Shown here one piece after another: positions 47,376 through 59,700 of a stretch of DNA of 64,000 bases. Made by a program: the position numbers and the translations under genes. Below the pieces are notes generated by a model, which saw only the letters and a list, made by a program, of their open reading frames with translations, was not told the DNA's origin and ran no database searches. The stretch spans positions 816,001 to 880,000 of the forward strand of contig JANCIK010000003.1 of NCBI GenBank assembly GCA_028532985.1, written 5' to 3'. Each line of letters begins with the position of its first letter. Within the stretch, counting starts at the first letter, position 1. The stretch comes from Stropharia rugosoannulata (lineage: Eukaryota > Basidiomycota > Agaricomycetes > Agaricales > Strophariaceae).

Positions 47376-50300
47376 ATGTCGGACACCGTGCCAGAGACGA
47401 GCGCAGCTGCGTTGGAGGGGATAGAGGGGGGTGAGCTTGGCGGCCGGCTAACGGACAGATCTTCGGACACGAAATCTATTTTGGCCCCTGCAAGCCCTCG
47501 CACACACCTGTTTGGCTTGCAAGAACTCGCTCTCCCTGCCATCACCCCTCCCCTCTACTCCGCCCTCACCGACCCTGCCCTCCTCCTCCACGCCGTATCT
47601 GCCTCGGGCGCCCTCGTCGACATGACCCCCCGCGCAAACAACACTCCCCGCCCGGACACAGCGGACGCCACCCCTGCCGTGGCTCAGCAGCGCTCCCCGG
47701 ACGGCTCTCGCCCCCTCAACGTCACAGACGCCCTCAGCTATCTCGATGCTGTCAAGAACCAGTTCCAGGACAATCCAGATGTCTACAACCAGTTCCTCGA
47801 TATCATGAAGGACTTTAAGAGCCAAGCGTGAGTCGTCATCCCCACTTCTTCGCCGTCTCATTCATCCGCTTCCAGCATCGACACGCCCGGCGTTATCGAC
47901 CGCGTCTCGCGCCTCTTCACCGGCAATCTGGGTCTTATCCAGGGATTCAACACCTTTCTTCCTCACGGATACCGTATAGATATCTCAGCGGACCCTTCGG
48001 ACCCAAACATCATTACTGTCACTACCCCGCTCGGGACCACCACCCAAACCACCAACGGCACCATAGTCTCCTCTCGTCCCCACAGAGAGATTCCGCCTCC
48101 TCTACCGCTCGCACAGCCCAATGGGTCCGCATATCCTGTCCCTCCACCTGTCCTCCAGGGCCCACCCATGGGGCCCGGTTCGCGCTCGATCACTCCGTGG
48201 CAAGGTCAGCCCGGTTTTGAACAGCAGCCCCCCTTTTCCCCCGGTCCTTCAAATCTCCAGACAAAGGCAGCCGCATCCGTGCTGAACACCCTCAACGGCA
48301 ATGGGCACAAGAGCAATCCCGTCGAAAGACAGCCCCCCGGCGAGTTCAACCACGCGATACAGTACCTCAACAACATCAAGGCCCGCTTTGCTGACGACCC
48401 CAATACATACAAGCAGTTTTTGGATATATTACAGGCGTACCAGAAGGAGCAGAAAAACCCTCAGGACGTGCGTCATACCTTTTTTTGGTCATTGTTCACC
48501 TTGCGCTGACTTGTGTGTCTTCTTGGCTTTCCTAGTCACATGTGTATAGTCAAGTGCAGGCGTTGTTTAAAGACGCGCCTGACCTCTTAGCAGAATTCAA
48601 AAAGTTTCTACCGACTGCTATCCCAGCTAGTCCAGGTGCGGGTGGCATGGCACCTTTGCCGCAGATGGGTGCAGGTTATGCTGGTCAACCTGCTTATCTG
48701 TCCGGTGAAGTGAGCCCTCCCAACCATCCGGCTAAGAAGCCTCAAGCTTCAAAGCGTAACCGGAAGAGAGTCCCTGAAAAAGACCCGACACCTGTCCCTG
48801 TGCCAAAACCGGTGCCGTCTCGTGTATGTCTTTTTTTGCTATGGGTATGTTTATTGTCTCATTTCCCTTCCATAGCAAACGAAGAAAGCGAAACATACCC
48901 ATACCCAAGAAAACGATCCGCCTGCATTCCAGTCCTACATGGGTGGACCCCAGTCCCCTCCTCAATATTATAACAATGGTCAAGCAGGACCGTCTAGTAT
49001 GCCGTACCAAGGACAGATGCACCCTAATGGTCTTCCCGCAGACTATGCGGGCAACCCCACTTCATCCCACGGAAAGCTCCTTTTCTTCGATCGGGCGAAG
49101 AAGTCATTAGAGAATCGCGAGGTATACGAAGAGTTCCTGAAGCTTTTGAACCTCTTCTCCAGGGATGTAATCGACACGCAAACCCTCATCGATCGCACTT
49201 CCGTATTCTTAGGAGACAAGGACCTCATGGCTGAATTCAAGGACCTAGTGGGATACGACGACCGAGACAAGGTGGATCGAGGTCCTCCTGGTAGTATACG
49301 AACCGGGCCACCGGAGCTGCCGTCCGCCTTGCCCGTGGATGATGGCGAGGGCCCTAGTTATAGACGACTGCTACCTAGCGTATGTCGTCACTTTCATGAG
49401 CGCAACGGGTTATTAATTAATTCATTCTGTAGGAAACTCAATTAGCATGCTCGGGCAGAGATGAACTGTGCCGTTCCGTTTTAAACGACGAATGGGTTTC
49501 TCACCCGACATGGGCGTCAGAAGAATCTGGCTTCGTCGCACACAAGAAGACCCTGTTTGAAGAGGCTGTGCACAAGAGCGAGGAGGAACGGCACGAGTTC
49601 CATGTTCAAATTGAGGCTTTGGTCAGGACTATAGCCGTTCTAGAGCCGATAAACTCGCGCATTGACAGTATGACGAACGAGGAGCGTTCTAACTTCCGAC
49701 TAAAGGCTGACTTCGGAGGTTCTGGGATGGCGATTTATCATCGTATTATCAAGAAAGTGTATGGGAGAGACATGGGTTTAGAAGTTATACAAGCCTTGCA
49801 AGACTGTCCTAGCGTCGCCGTGCCGGTCGTCCTAAATCGTCTCAAGCAAAAAGACGAAGAATGGCGACGAGCGCAGCGTGAATGGAGTAGGACATGGAAG
49901 GAAGTAGACTCCAAGAACTTCTACAAGTCGCTTGACCACCAAGGGACCGCCTTCAAAGCCAACGACAAGAAGAACATCACTGCTAAATATTTTGTGGCGG
50001 ATATTCAGGCGATCAAGAAACAGCAGCTAAAGAAAGTGGAGAGAAGGGGCCCTAAGTTTACCCTTCCCCCTGTCGATCACCAGCTGGAATTTCCGTTCAC
50101 AAATGTCGATGTATTGCAAGATACACTGAAGATGGTATCGTCATTTATGGAACATTCACAAGCCCATTATAGTCCTCAAGAACGTCGCGCTGTTGAGAAG
50201 TTTTTGCGGGCATTCGTGCCGATAGTGTGCATGACATCCGAGTCAGAGCTCAAACATAGCACGTCGGCGGATAGTACAATGGGTGAAGACGACGCCAACG

Positions 50301-51888
50301 CGGCTGAACACGGTGACGGCTCGCGCAGTGCTAGCGGGAAGAGGTCAGCTGGAGGTACCCACTCCACTTTGTCGGGCGGGGTTCCAGCTAGCGACTTGCG
50401 TAAAAAATTACTCAAAACTGCGCAGGAGAAGGTGTCGAAGAAGGATGGCCCTAGTGCTTCTTCTGGTGTGGGCTCCCGTGCTGCATCACCTTCATCCGGG
50501 CATCGATCACCCTATGTCGCGCCATCGGATGACGATGGATTGGAGTCAAAAGATATCTGGATCAAAGAAGGCTGCCTAAAGTCTGTACCAGACAGCACTG
50601 CCGCAGTCTCTGACAAAGAGCAACCTCTATTCGTCAACACAACTTTCTATACGCTATTGCGTCTTCTAGAAGTGAGCCGATGCCTAAAATGTATACATTT
50701 TTACTCACCGATATTACACCTTTTTTATTACTAGCTGCTCTATTCTCGGTTGCTGATGTGTCACGAAATCGGCGCACAGTATGCAGCGCAGAAACATGCA
50801 TCTCTGCTTGCAAACAAGGTCGCCGTTGAACTGGGTCTCGACGATCCGAATGGCCCGGCTTCAGTACTGGCTCAGACTATGGAGCACCTTGGATCACCTC
50901 CCACTGAGGATACAAATGTGGTATACATGTACCTATTAACGGCGTGCGAGAAGCTTTTCGACAGCGAACTTGACCAGGCAAGCTTTGAAGAACACATGCG
51001 ATGGTTCTTCGGCACGAAAGTGGGTTTACTTATAGCCCGTATGTGAAAAACTATACTTAGCATTGTTATTTTTAGGCGTACACATTGTTTACATTGGATA
51101 AATCCATAATTGCCCTCATTAAACAGGTGAGTAGCGTCTCGCATCCTTCATCATTTTCTGTATTTCCAATTTGACGTGACACTTACCATGTAAATTTCAT
51201 CGCGCAGGTGCAAACGATATTGTCTGACAACAAATGTCAAGAAATCTGGTCATCACTGAAAACTGTTCGAGCCTCTAAAAATATTTCAACGAGAGATATA
51301 ATCAGATATCGGCGAGAAGCTGAGCGGCATGTCGGCCAGGACGACCATTTATATCGTATCCAATGGGTACGTGTTCATTTAATCTGAGCTCTGTCTCTAC
51401 ATTTGACTGATGAGACGGATATTTTTGAAACATATTACTAGGTTCGGGAGTCAAAGTGCATCCGCGTGTCACTGTGCAGCCCGGACGAACCGAGCATTCA
51501 GACCGACGGGTCTGCTCTTGCGCGCTGGTGGGGGTATGTGAGCACGTACGTGATGAACTACCCGACAGAGTGGGTGCCCGAGCCTAGAAAGCGGACGAGC
51601 CCCGTCTTCTTACGAAGGTATGCACTAGTGTTTGGGTCTTTTGGGGTTAGTCATTTGATTAACTGTCCTTGTATTTATAGAAACGTGCGTATGGCAGCAG
51701 ACAGCACAGCCCCGGTCTGTGAAGACCACATGAAGGTCCGCATTGGTATACCATCATACAAGCTATTGTACGAGGAGGGCAGTGAGGAAGTGCTTTGGCA
51801 GCGGTGGGATAAGGACAGGGAGCAGCTACAGAATAGAGCGCGGTTACGGGAGGAGGAGCGACGTCGGATTGTACAAAGTAGTTTTTAG
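47376..51888 (+). CDS. SIN3: SIN3 transcriptional corepressor
   Basis: SIN3 is the scaffold of the Rpd3-type histone deacetylase complex. Three paired amphipathic helix domains are clear: PAH1 near 47.72-47.98 kb (ALSYLDAVKNQFQDNPDVY and GLIQGFNTFLPHGYRI), PAH2 near 48.34-48.63 kb (AIQYLNNIKARFADDPNTYK and LLAEFKKFLP) and PAH3 near 49.07-49.26 kb (LLFFDRAKKSLENREVYEEF). The histone-deacetylase interaction domain follows (SYRRLLPS, then ELCRSVLNDEWVSHPTWASE), and then the Sin3 C-terminal region up to 51.9 kb. The protein has about 1,300 residues over many short introns. The ATG at 47376 (MSDTVPETS) is used because the longer frame upstream would need a non-ATG start. A fourth PAH is not evident. 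Confidence 0.93.
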
Positions 51889-52212
51889 CATGTCCGTGTA
51901 AAAAGGATGACAACGAGGATTGTTCGGATATATTTGGGATGGCCGTCCCTTGAAGAATGGATGTCTGTTTACAGAGGTTTGTCGCCTGAGAGAAACCTGG
52001 TCATCCTGGATCTCGCACGCGCTCACTCTCCCCCCGCAAGCCTCCACCGCCCCAGAGCCGTCTGGCGCCTCCGCTGCCCTCCACAACTCCCCCATCCTCC
52101 TCGCCGCTCATCCGCGCCCATCTTGCTAAGTTCTGCTCACCCACCTGAGGCGGGGTCGTGCTAGGTCGTGGTGCAAGACTTCCTTGGCACATACATGCCC
52201 CTTTACAACATA
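51889..52212. other. Intergenic region between SIN3 and the PSAP/PPxY membrane protein
   Basis: About 320 bp, C-rich in the second half, without a convincing gene. Confidence 0.5.
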
Positions 52213-54147
52213 ATGGCCAAGCCATTCGAAGTTGAGCTTTCAAGCAGTCCTGGGCCATCGAAAGCCAACTTTTTAGCTTCACATCCATCTCGGAAGGCCC
52301 CAGAGCCTATTTTACGTCGTAGCCATCGACCATCGAGCCACCCGCTGCCCAAGGCCTCGCCGTCAACGACCCTTTTGTCCCTGCTGGCATCCATAGCCTC
52401 TGCCTCGTCCGTCTATGGCAGTCCAGCTCCTCCACCCTTTCTCTGCCCCACTCTCGAATCGGGGGAAATCGCGGATTGTCCTATCCCCAAAAGAGCTCCA
52501 ACGCAAATACGCAGAGCCCCGCTACGTGTTGTCGACATCAAAAATCAAATCTCAGCTCGAAACGTGCCCGATAGATACAGTCAAGAGGCAGACGGTGCTT
52601 GGAGACGGGTGGGATCGTATACGCTGTATGGTTCGACAGTACCTGCCTGCACCAGCTCGGTAAGCACGGTGTTCTGCTGTTTTGCGTGGCTCTCATTGTC
52701 TTTGTAGACATGCCCCACATCTACACCGCCTGTTATTTCGCCTCTAGACGATCAAATCCAAGTTGGTGATAGTACAGATCCTTTAACAACGACGTCCGTT
52801 GACCCTAGCCCTACCGACCTACCGCCTGGCTGGAAACCGCTCACGAGACATAACCGAACTGCCGTCATCCTTGTCATTTCCCTTATTCTGGCTCTCTTCA
52901 TCGGCTCCTTCATCGTCGGATGCATGTTCTGCAGAAATCGCATGAAGAAATCAAAGCACCGGTTGCGTGACGTAGAAGCGAAGGCGCAGAAAAGGAGGCG
53001 GCGACTGAGCAACGAGACTGAAATTAGAGAAGCGGAGGTCGAAAAAGAGATAAAAACGAAGCAAAAAATTTGGGCAAAGGCTACGGCGAGGTGGCGGACG
53101 AATGCTCGACTAGCTGCTCGTCAACGCCGTGGTAGACGGACAGGCCCCCGGCTATCTCAGGCTAATCAGTCGACAGCATCCCTAGAGGATTCCCGAAGTT
53201 GTTTCGCCGAACCATCGACGCTTCCGGAGTCTGGGGATTCTCTACGATCGTCTACGGTATCTTTACGAGGTGACATACTTCGCTCGGATATTCCAATCTC
53301 CTCTTCGCTTTCATCACACGAAGAAACATCTATACCCACTGAAGTGCCACCTCTATCGCCAACACGTATATCCCCCCCTGCTTATCATCACCATCATAAA
53401 CAAATACCCTCCCCCGTGATCTCTACTGGAGACGAGACATGTATAGAACTGGTTGGCCCGTCTGCTACCACTTGCTGGGCAACGCCATCACAAACTGAAC
53501 ATCCGTCACCCTATACCTCGCTGTCTGATTCCCAGCCCTCTTGTTCTACATCAACATCCCTACATGTTGCCCATGTTGCAACAGACGACAAAGCACTACT
53601 AGCACGTCTTTCTGAACTCGCCAGTGCTCCTCCCGAAGATTCAAATGAGGAGGAAGGTCTCCAAACCTCTGCCCCTGAATGGCATGATGATGACCTGGAA
53701 GAAATCATACCACATTTGACTACATCTACTTCCGAACCTTTCTCCTTCTCTCCTATGTTCCCTGCACCCCCATCGAAGGAAAGGCTGGTAGCTACCGAGT
53801 TTTACGACCACTCATACTCTTTCGAAGAAGTCGACCCATCAGAGCTTGCATCTGGACCTTCGGCTCCTCCATTTGAGGAAAGACTATCTTCGCCCCAGCA
53901 AGATCTTGTTCCATCCGCTCCGCCCTTGTTTGACGGAGAGGAATGTTTACAGGAAGATCATCCCAGTGCACCAATCGGGGAACCTTCATCGTCGGAAGAA
54001 CAAGACTCCCGGGCTGATAATACCAATGAGCAAGAACAGGAGCTATCAGATGACACATATGTGTCTTCAAGTCGTCAGCATCCTTTCTCAGGAGCTTCAA
54101 CTTCATCAGCTAGAAACAGTATCCTGCTGCCCGGATATCAACCCTAA
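52213..54147 (+). CDS. Single-pass membrane protein with one PPxY and three PSAP motifs in its tail
   Basis: Two exons (52213-52659 and 52708-54147) give 628 residues. A Ser/Pro-rich N-terminal part with a hydrophobic stretch (TTLLSLLASIASASSVYG) precedes a lumenal region. One clear helix follows at residues ~201-224 (AVILVISLILALFIGSFIVGCMF), then a basic stop-transfer and a charged coiled stretch (KAQKRRRRLSNETEIREAEV). The long tail carries PPAY (53374-53385) and PSAP at 53857-53868, 53911-53922 and 53962-53973. PPxY motifs bind WW domains of Rsp5/Nedd4 ligases, and P(S/T)AP motifs bind the ESCRT-I subunit Vps23/TSG101. A role as an endosomal sorting adaptor is inference. An in-frame ATG at 52195 is possible, but 52213 has the better context. 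Confidence 0.8.
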
Positions 54148-54685
54148 CGATGATGGCCTTCATTGGCCGCATTTCCTCCGTCTTTCGTATTTTTATCCTG
54201 TGGTCACATTGGCGTTACATTTGTATTTTGTTGACATCCCCCCTGGCATTTGAACATACTTCTACAATCGCATACCTGGTATACTATCGCAATTTGCTCT
54301 GTTTTGGGAACTCTAATCTGTAGTGAAAATCAATTCGTTCTGCGCACTCTTAAATTGAGGATATCAGTTAGTTGAACGTTAGTCTGATTAATTGTTATGT
54401 AGTTTGTATGTGTGCGTATACGGCGTACATTCATAGTTCTCGACATCGCATCTCATCACACCCGACTCCCGAGCTTACAGGAACTAGGCCCAGCTCGACC
54501 CCGACAGGCAATCCGGGGCCCGGTGTTTTGCAGAGCTATGACTGTTACCTCCATTGGGCTAACCTAGTGACTAATCACGTGCAGCTCATTTTTTTCGCGA
54601 ATGCGCATTGCGGCGATCACATTCGCTCACGCGCACCAAGTTCGCGCACCTCTTTTTGTAACCTTTAAAAGGTCGCATCCTCAAC
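54148..54685. other. Intergenic region upstream of SYO1
   Basis: About 540 bp, no convincing gene. The last 100 bp hold the short SYO1 leader. Confidence 0.5.
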
Positions 54686-57187
54686 ATGGGGAAATCTCAA
54701 CAGAAAAAAGTTATGCGCAGGCATAATCCTATGCGCGTTCCAGATTCACATCTGCCGAAAGGACTTACCTCTGCCTCGGCATCGTCCTCCAAGTCTAATG
54801 AGATTTTGCCGATTCTGCAGAGGGTAAGCTTACATTTACATTCTTCATCTTATCAATATGCCGTCGCTCATGATTCATCTGTGCTGTAGATGGAGAGTGC
54901 GGATGGCGCGGAGCGTAAATGGGCCTGCGTAGCAGTGTCTAATTTGATCCAAAATGACCCGTCGACGAGACGATTACTGCAAGGCAAAAATGTGGTCGGT
55001 GCCTTGATCACTCGATTGACGGATAGCGAAGAAGAGGTGACTGTTGAAGCCGTGGGTGCACTAAGGTATGCATCTCGCGATACGTCAAAGTGAAAGCAAC
55101 AACTTATGGTTTGTGATCTCTTACAGGAATTTGTGCATCGATGGAGGATACGATATATGCGCCGAGATGTATAACAAGAATATCCTCACGCCTTTAAGAA
55201 CATTTATACCCAAAGTGCGGCGTTCATGTAGTCGTACCGACCCAGCTAACTCTTCTGCAGATATCCACTACATTGTCCCAGTATCTTTCATCACCCAAGG
55301 CAGCACCCGAAAATGTCAGCAGAATCGTATATGACTTTGCAGACAACGTTCTTACAGTCCTCTGGTGTCTTTCGTGAGCTCCCTTTGATACGATTGCGAT
55401 ATATACCATACTCACATCCGCAGAGAGACTTCAAATAAAGCTCTGAATGCCGTTAATGACATCCGCCTTGTGCCATTCTTGATGTCTTTCCTGGCCGCTC
55501 AGGATAAACTCCCATTGTCGACTGTGACATCTGCCGGTAAGCCTTGCTGTTTCGAGTCCACAAATCTCTCGAATCAATTTCTGTCAACAGCGCAGTGTTT
55601 GTATGTCCTTACCGACGACAACCACCCCGCTATTTCGGATGTGCGAATGGACGCTGCATACTTATCCTGTCTTCTTTCCCTGGCGCGTCCAGAACAGCCG
55701 CCTACTGACCCCAAGGCTATCACGTTAGCTGTTTTAGCTGCAGGTAAGTTCATTATCGCACTATATCATGCGGACACGCTCAATACCAACGATACAGGCA
55801 TCCTGAGAAACGTTTCTCCGATACCCCCTCCGTCTGCAGTTTCATTCATTGACATTGACAAAGACGTTGTGCTCCCCCTTCTTCAGCCCATAATCACATC
55901 TGTATCCCTAGAAGAGACGTCCAATAATGTCCAGCAACTTATCCAAAGACAAGCCTCTGAACCTTCCCTAGAAAAGCTTTCTCTGAAGAACACTCCACAA
56001 TCGGACCACAAGTCCGCCATTGAAATAGAACTGGAAGCATTGGAATCCAAGCTAAGGACAGTGCGTCTGGCCTTGGAAATCCTTACGGGCGTCTGCGCCA
56101 CTCTACCCGATCCCGAACCTGATCTTCCTGCTGGAAAAGATGAATCCAGTCAAGATGATGATGATGGTATGTGTGCGATGATTTCAAGATTCAATGCGTA
56201 TTAACTTCCGATCTTCTAGATGTAGAATTTGACACAGACGACGCAGATATTGCTATGGATGAAGAACCGACCACACCAACGAGCTCTAGCCCATCTTTCC
56301 TCACTACCCTTGTGGCTCCTCTAATTTCCCTCATCCAGCCGACCACTTTGTCGTTTCCTCCGCTTGCTGCCCCTTCCATACATCCGCCAACAACATCTGC
56401 CTTGAGCGCAGTGCATATATGCGCCCTTGAATGTCTGAATAATATATTCCTATCCCTTACAGCGTCCCCAAACCCAAGCATATCTTCAGATGTCAATAGT
56501 GGTATCACAGTTTGGAACGGTGTATGGTCTGCCTTAGGTCTAGTTGGTACTCAAACAGGCCTTGGACAAGAACGCCGACAGGAGTTTTGGGACATTGCAA
56601 TTGGAGTTCTGTGGGGTGTCGGTCGTGCGTGGAAAGGATTTTTGGTGGGTTTATTCTCCTTTCCTTCTGCTCCATCCATTAATCATTCCCCCCTGGCAGG
56701 TACCGAAAAGCGAGCAAGTCAATCTGTTAATCGGACTATGCACCTCGACCTCGAATTCACAGCAGAAAGTAAAATGCATAGGTACTCTGGAATGCCTTGC
56801 ACAAACACCGACTGCCGTCGAAGCAAATAAGGTATTTGAATATCGTACTGATCTCTTGGTGTCACTAACATAATACCGAAGGTTATATCCGATTATCTTA
56901 TTTCGCTCCTGCCTTCCAGCAATGGATCTTCGGTTGATACTGAGCCCATGATTCAAGTAGCATCCGCACTCATCGACATATATTCCGACGAAGGGCTTTC
57001 ATACGATGTGAACTTCCGCCAGGGAAATTACCTCGTCGCACTGCAAACGAGTTTGAGCAACATCAAGGCAGCTGTGAAGTCCATAGATAGGCGTAAACCT
57101 GGCGGCAGAGAGCTCAGACGCAGAGGGGAAGAAGTATATGAGAATCTGGGTGACTTCATACAGTATCGCAAGGATTTGCAACTGTGA
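54686..57187 (+). CDS. SYO1: Symportin SYO1 (HEATR3 family ARM/HEAT repeat protein)
   Basis: SYO1 carries ribosomal proteins uL18 and uL5 (Rpl5/Rpl11) into the nucleus together with importin for 5S RNP assembly. The N-terminus is basic (MGKSQQKKVMRRHNPMRVPDS), as in SYO1, where this part acts as the import signal. ARM/HEAT repeats follow across many short introns: ERKWACVAVSNLIQNDPSTRRLL, LTDSEEEVTVEAVGALRNLC, TVLWCLSETSNKALNAVND and FLMSFLAAQ. A long acidic loop (QDDDDDVEFDTDDADIAMDEE) lies mid-protein, again a SYO1 feature. The C-terminus ends YENLGDFIQYRKDLQL at 57187. The length is roughly 650 residues. Confidence 0.88.
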
Positions 57188-57490
57188 TCGTGGTAGTAGC
57201 CATTGCCTTGAGAGACAGTCATTTATCGTTGGCTTGCTTATTGTATATTTTGTCGCAGAATACAAATTCATATCAAGTCAAACAGTCAGCATTTCCAGTC
57301 CTCACCGGTTCTAAAAGCTAGGCACATCAGTATAAAAAATGACTTGCAGGAACGCCGTCAAATGCAGTAGTTGAGTCTTATCAAATGGATGTGATCAATA
57401 TGAAATACACAGAAAACGCATAGAGTTTAAACAGTCATACAATGAATGAAGTTAATGTATGTGTATCGATGAAGTGTATTGTGTCAACAA
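57188..57490. other. Convergent intergenic region
   Basis: About 300 AT-rich bp between the SYO1 stop and the stop of the dehydrogenase. Only 3' UTR sequence is expected. Confidence 0.5.
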
Positions 57491-59013
57491 TTAGCTCTTC
57501 CCGAATTCGTATGTGCTTGCAGTCGACGGGATGTTTGGATCCTTTGTAGTCGATGTATGAGTGATATTTTTGCAGTACCATAATTGAGTTAAGTACCTTA
57601 GTACGATCCAAACCGTCAAGGCCTGCTGCGATTCGTGTACCTGCAACAAGACTACTCCAATCGATCTCACCGTCCCATGAAGAGACCCCCTCTTTCTGCA
57701 AACGCGTATGAAGCGCTCGAGCAGATAACAGGTGCTGACAAGCATTGTCAATCACAGGCATAGGCGAATTGTACTTGATGGCCAGCCGACGCATATGACT
57801 AGACACGCCAATATTGACGAGACTGAACATTATATAACGCCTACGGAAGGAAGTGTCACTTACGTTGCATCTTTTATGCCACCGTCAAGAGCGAAGCCGT
57901 TATGTGAATCGAAGTCGTGAACAAGCATCCTATGGGCATAATTCATGATGCTGATATTGGAGTCAGTCAGGTATATCAGCCTATCATGATGTTTTCTCAC
58001 CTAGGAACAGGGAAATATTCTTATTCGAATAGTTATATGAGTAACAAGCATACTGGGCGTATTAGGGCACATACCGGATATAAAGTCACTTACAAGCTCT
58101 GCTCCTATACCCGACTTTTCGGCAAATGTGAATGTTTCAGCCAAAACCTCCAAGTTACCCAAGATGAACATATTGGCCGTTAGTTTAAAGGTTAATGCTT
58201 TGATATAGAGACTCCTTAATTACTTAAAAAATGACGCGAATTATTTGGACGCACCCTTCTGGAGGTCTTCCCCGAGGTCTATGATTTTACGACCAGCACC
58301 AGGCACGAGAAGATTTGATACCCATTTTTTGGCCCGATATTCACCGCTCATAATGATTAAAAGATCTGCTTTGTCTGCAACTGCTGGGGTGCCGATTACA
58401 GGGCAGGTAATCAGGCAACAGTGAGGAAAAGATGATATCTCGCTATCAAGGTCCGCTGCGGATATTTGTTAAACGAAAGACATGTCATAAAGAGTCGTAT
58501 TTGGACCTGCTAATGACGGATAAATCTAAGATAGTCAATGAGTATTTGAAAAACATATAAATCATTAAGATTCACTGACTGTGCTAGTTTCAACGAAGAC
58601 TTTATGTTGTGTGGGAGGTGATTTCTGGTGGAGGTGTCATTATTAATGTACTTAATCTCAGAGAGATTACATGCCTTCATCATGGCCATCAAACGTTGGT
58701 ACATGGAGCGAACGACATCATCTGTAGCTAAATTGACAAATATCACATCACAGCTTGCGGCAAGGTCTTCAGGGCTTTTTGCGATGCACGCTTTGTCATG
58801 TCCGACTTGCTGTACAAGATCTTTGGCTTTGTGTTCTGAACGGTTCCACACGAGCAAAGGTGGGATATCGTCCAAGATTTTCGGCATGCTCACTGCAAGA
58901 TTTCTTGCCATAAAGTACCCAATATGCCCGAGACCTATAAAACCAACTTGAGGCGACCCATCAAACGTACTAGGCCCCCCCGAAGTGTCGAAGGTAGAAT
59001 TGGAGTTTGACAT
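57491..59013 (-). CDS. 3-hydroxyisobutyrate dehydrogenase-like NAD(P)-dependent oxidoreductase
   Basis: The beta-hydroxyacid dehydrogenase family oxidises or reduces short hydroxyacids; in valine breakdown it acts on 3-hydroxyisobutyrate. The N-terminal Rossmann domain begins after a short Ser-rich leader: VGFIGLGHIGYFMARNL (GxGxxG), then PPLLVWNRSEHKAKDLV and CDVIFVNLATDDVV. Later exons give PVIGTPAVADKADLLIIMSG and YRAKKWVSNLLVPGAGRKIIDLGE, then the C-terminal helical domain with HDFDSHNGFALDGGIKDA and MPVIDNACQHLLSARALHTR. The last exon (DPNIPSTASTYEFGKS) is joined by a GTACTT donor after LDRTK and ends at 57491. Substrate is not settled. Start: the ATG at 59013. Confidence 0.85.
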
Positions 59014-59700
59014 GGCAGCAGACCAGAACCAGGTCCATCGCGCGGCACCAGATATTTATGCAGTGAACAGTGAGACAAGGATAAGTTGACTTGAGTCACT
59101 GACGTCGTAGTTTCAGATGCTCTCTTAGCAGCAGATTCGAGCCCACCTGAGCCCACGGTGATTGGTTTATCTTGAGGGCATGTTTGTAGCGTCAAAATGG
59201 CCCATTTTATTTTTTTGTGAGTGGCTGAGATTCGCGAATATGAAGGTGATAATCAAGTGATAATCATATTGATTCTTGAAGATTCTTGAATCCGTCAACT
59301 TGAAGAACATTCAATATTGATTCAATAGACGGAAACACAACGAAAACAAACAAGAAACGCAAAAGAAACGAGCTTCATAATTTGCCATCTCATTGCAATT
59401 TCTATCGGCACAGATGGAAGGGTGGCCGTATTGGCATGGTTTGAGGAGAACAACTGGGCCCTTCTACCAGGACAGCGGCTTATCGCAGGAGGACTACTTC
59501 GAAGACTCCGTAAATCATAAATGAGCTCAGTGTTAGTGTCACGTGGAGATATTATCGTGTGTTCAATATGGCAACTGTTGGGCTTGAACCGCTTCAATCA
59601 AGGGTCTCTTGACCCAACATCTCCCCCTGTCTGTTCATGTCCTCAGTGTGCTAGTCTCCTGTAGAATAGCGAATATAACGCACGCGATTGCCCCTGAAAA
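59014..59700. promoter_or_regulatory. Divergent promoter region of the dehydrogenase and kinase genes
   Basis: About 690 bp between two divergent start codons, no convincing gene. A small cluster of direct repeats (GATTCTTGAA twice at 59271-59290, near TTGATTC-type words) lies mid-region. Confidence 0.45.
59271..59290. repeat. Direct 10-bp repeat in a divergent promoter
   Basis: GATTCTTGAA occurs twice in direct succession. It might be a protein-binding site or a chance duplication; there is nothing to decide between them. Confidence 0.4.
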
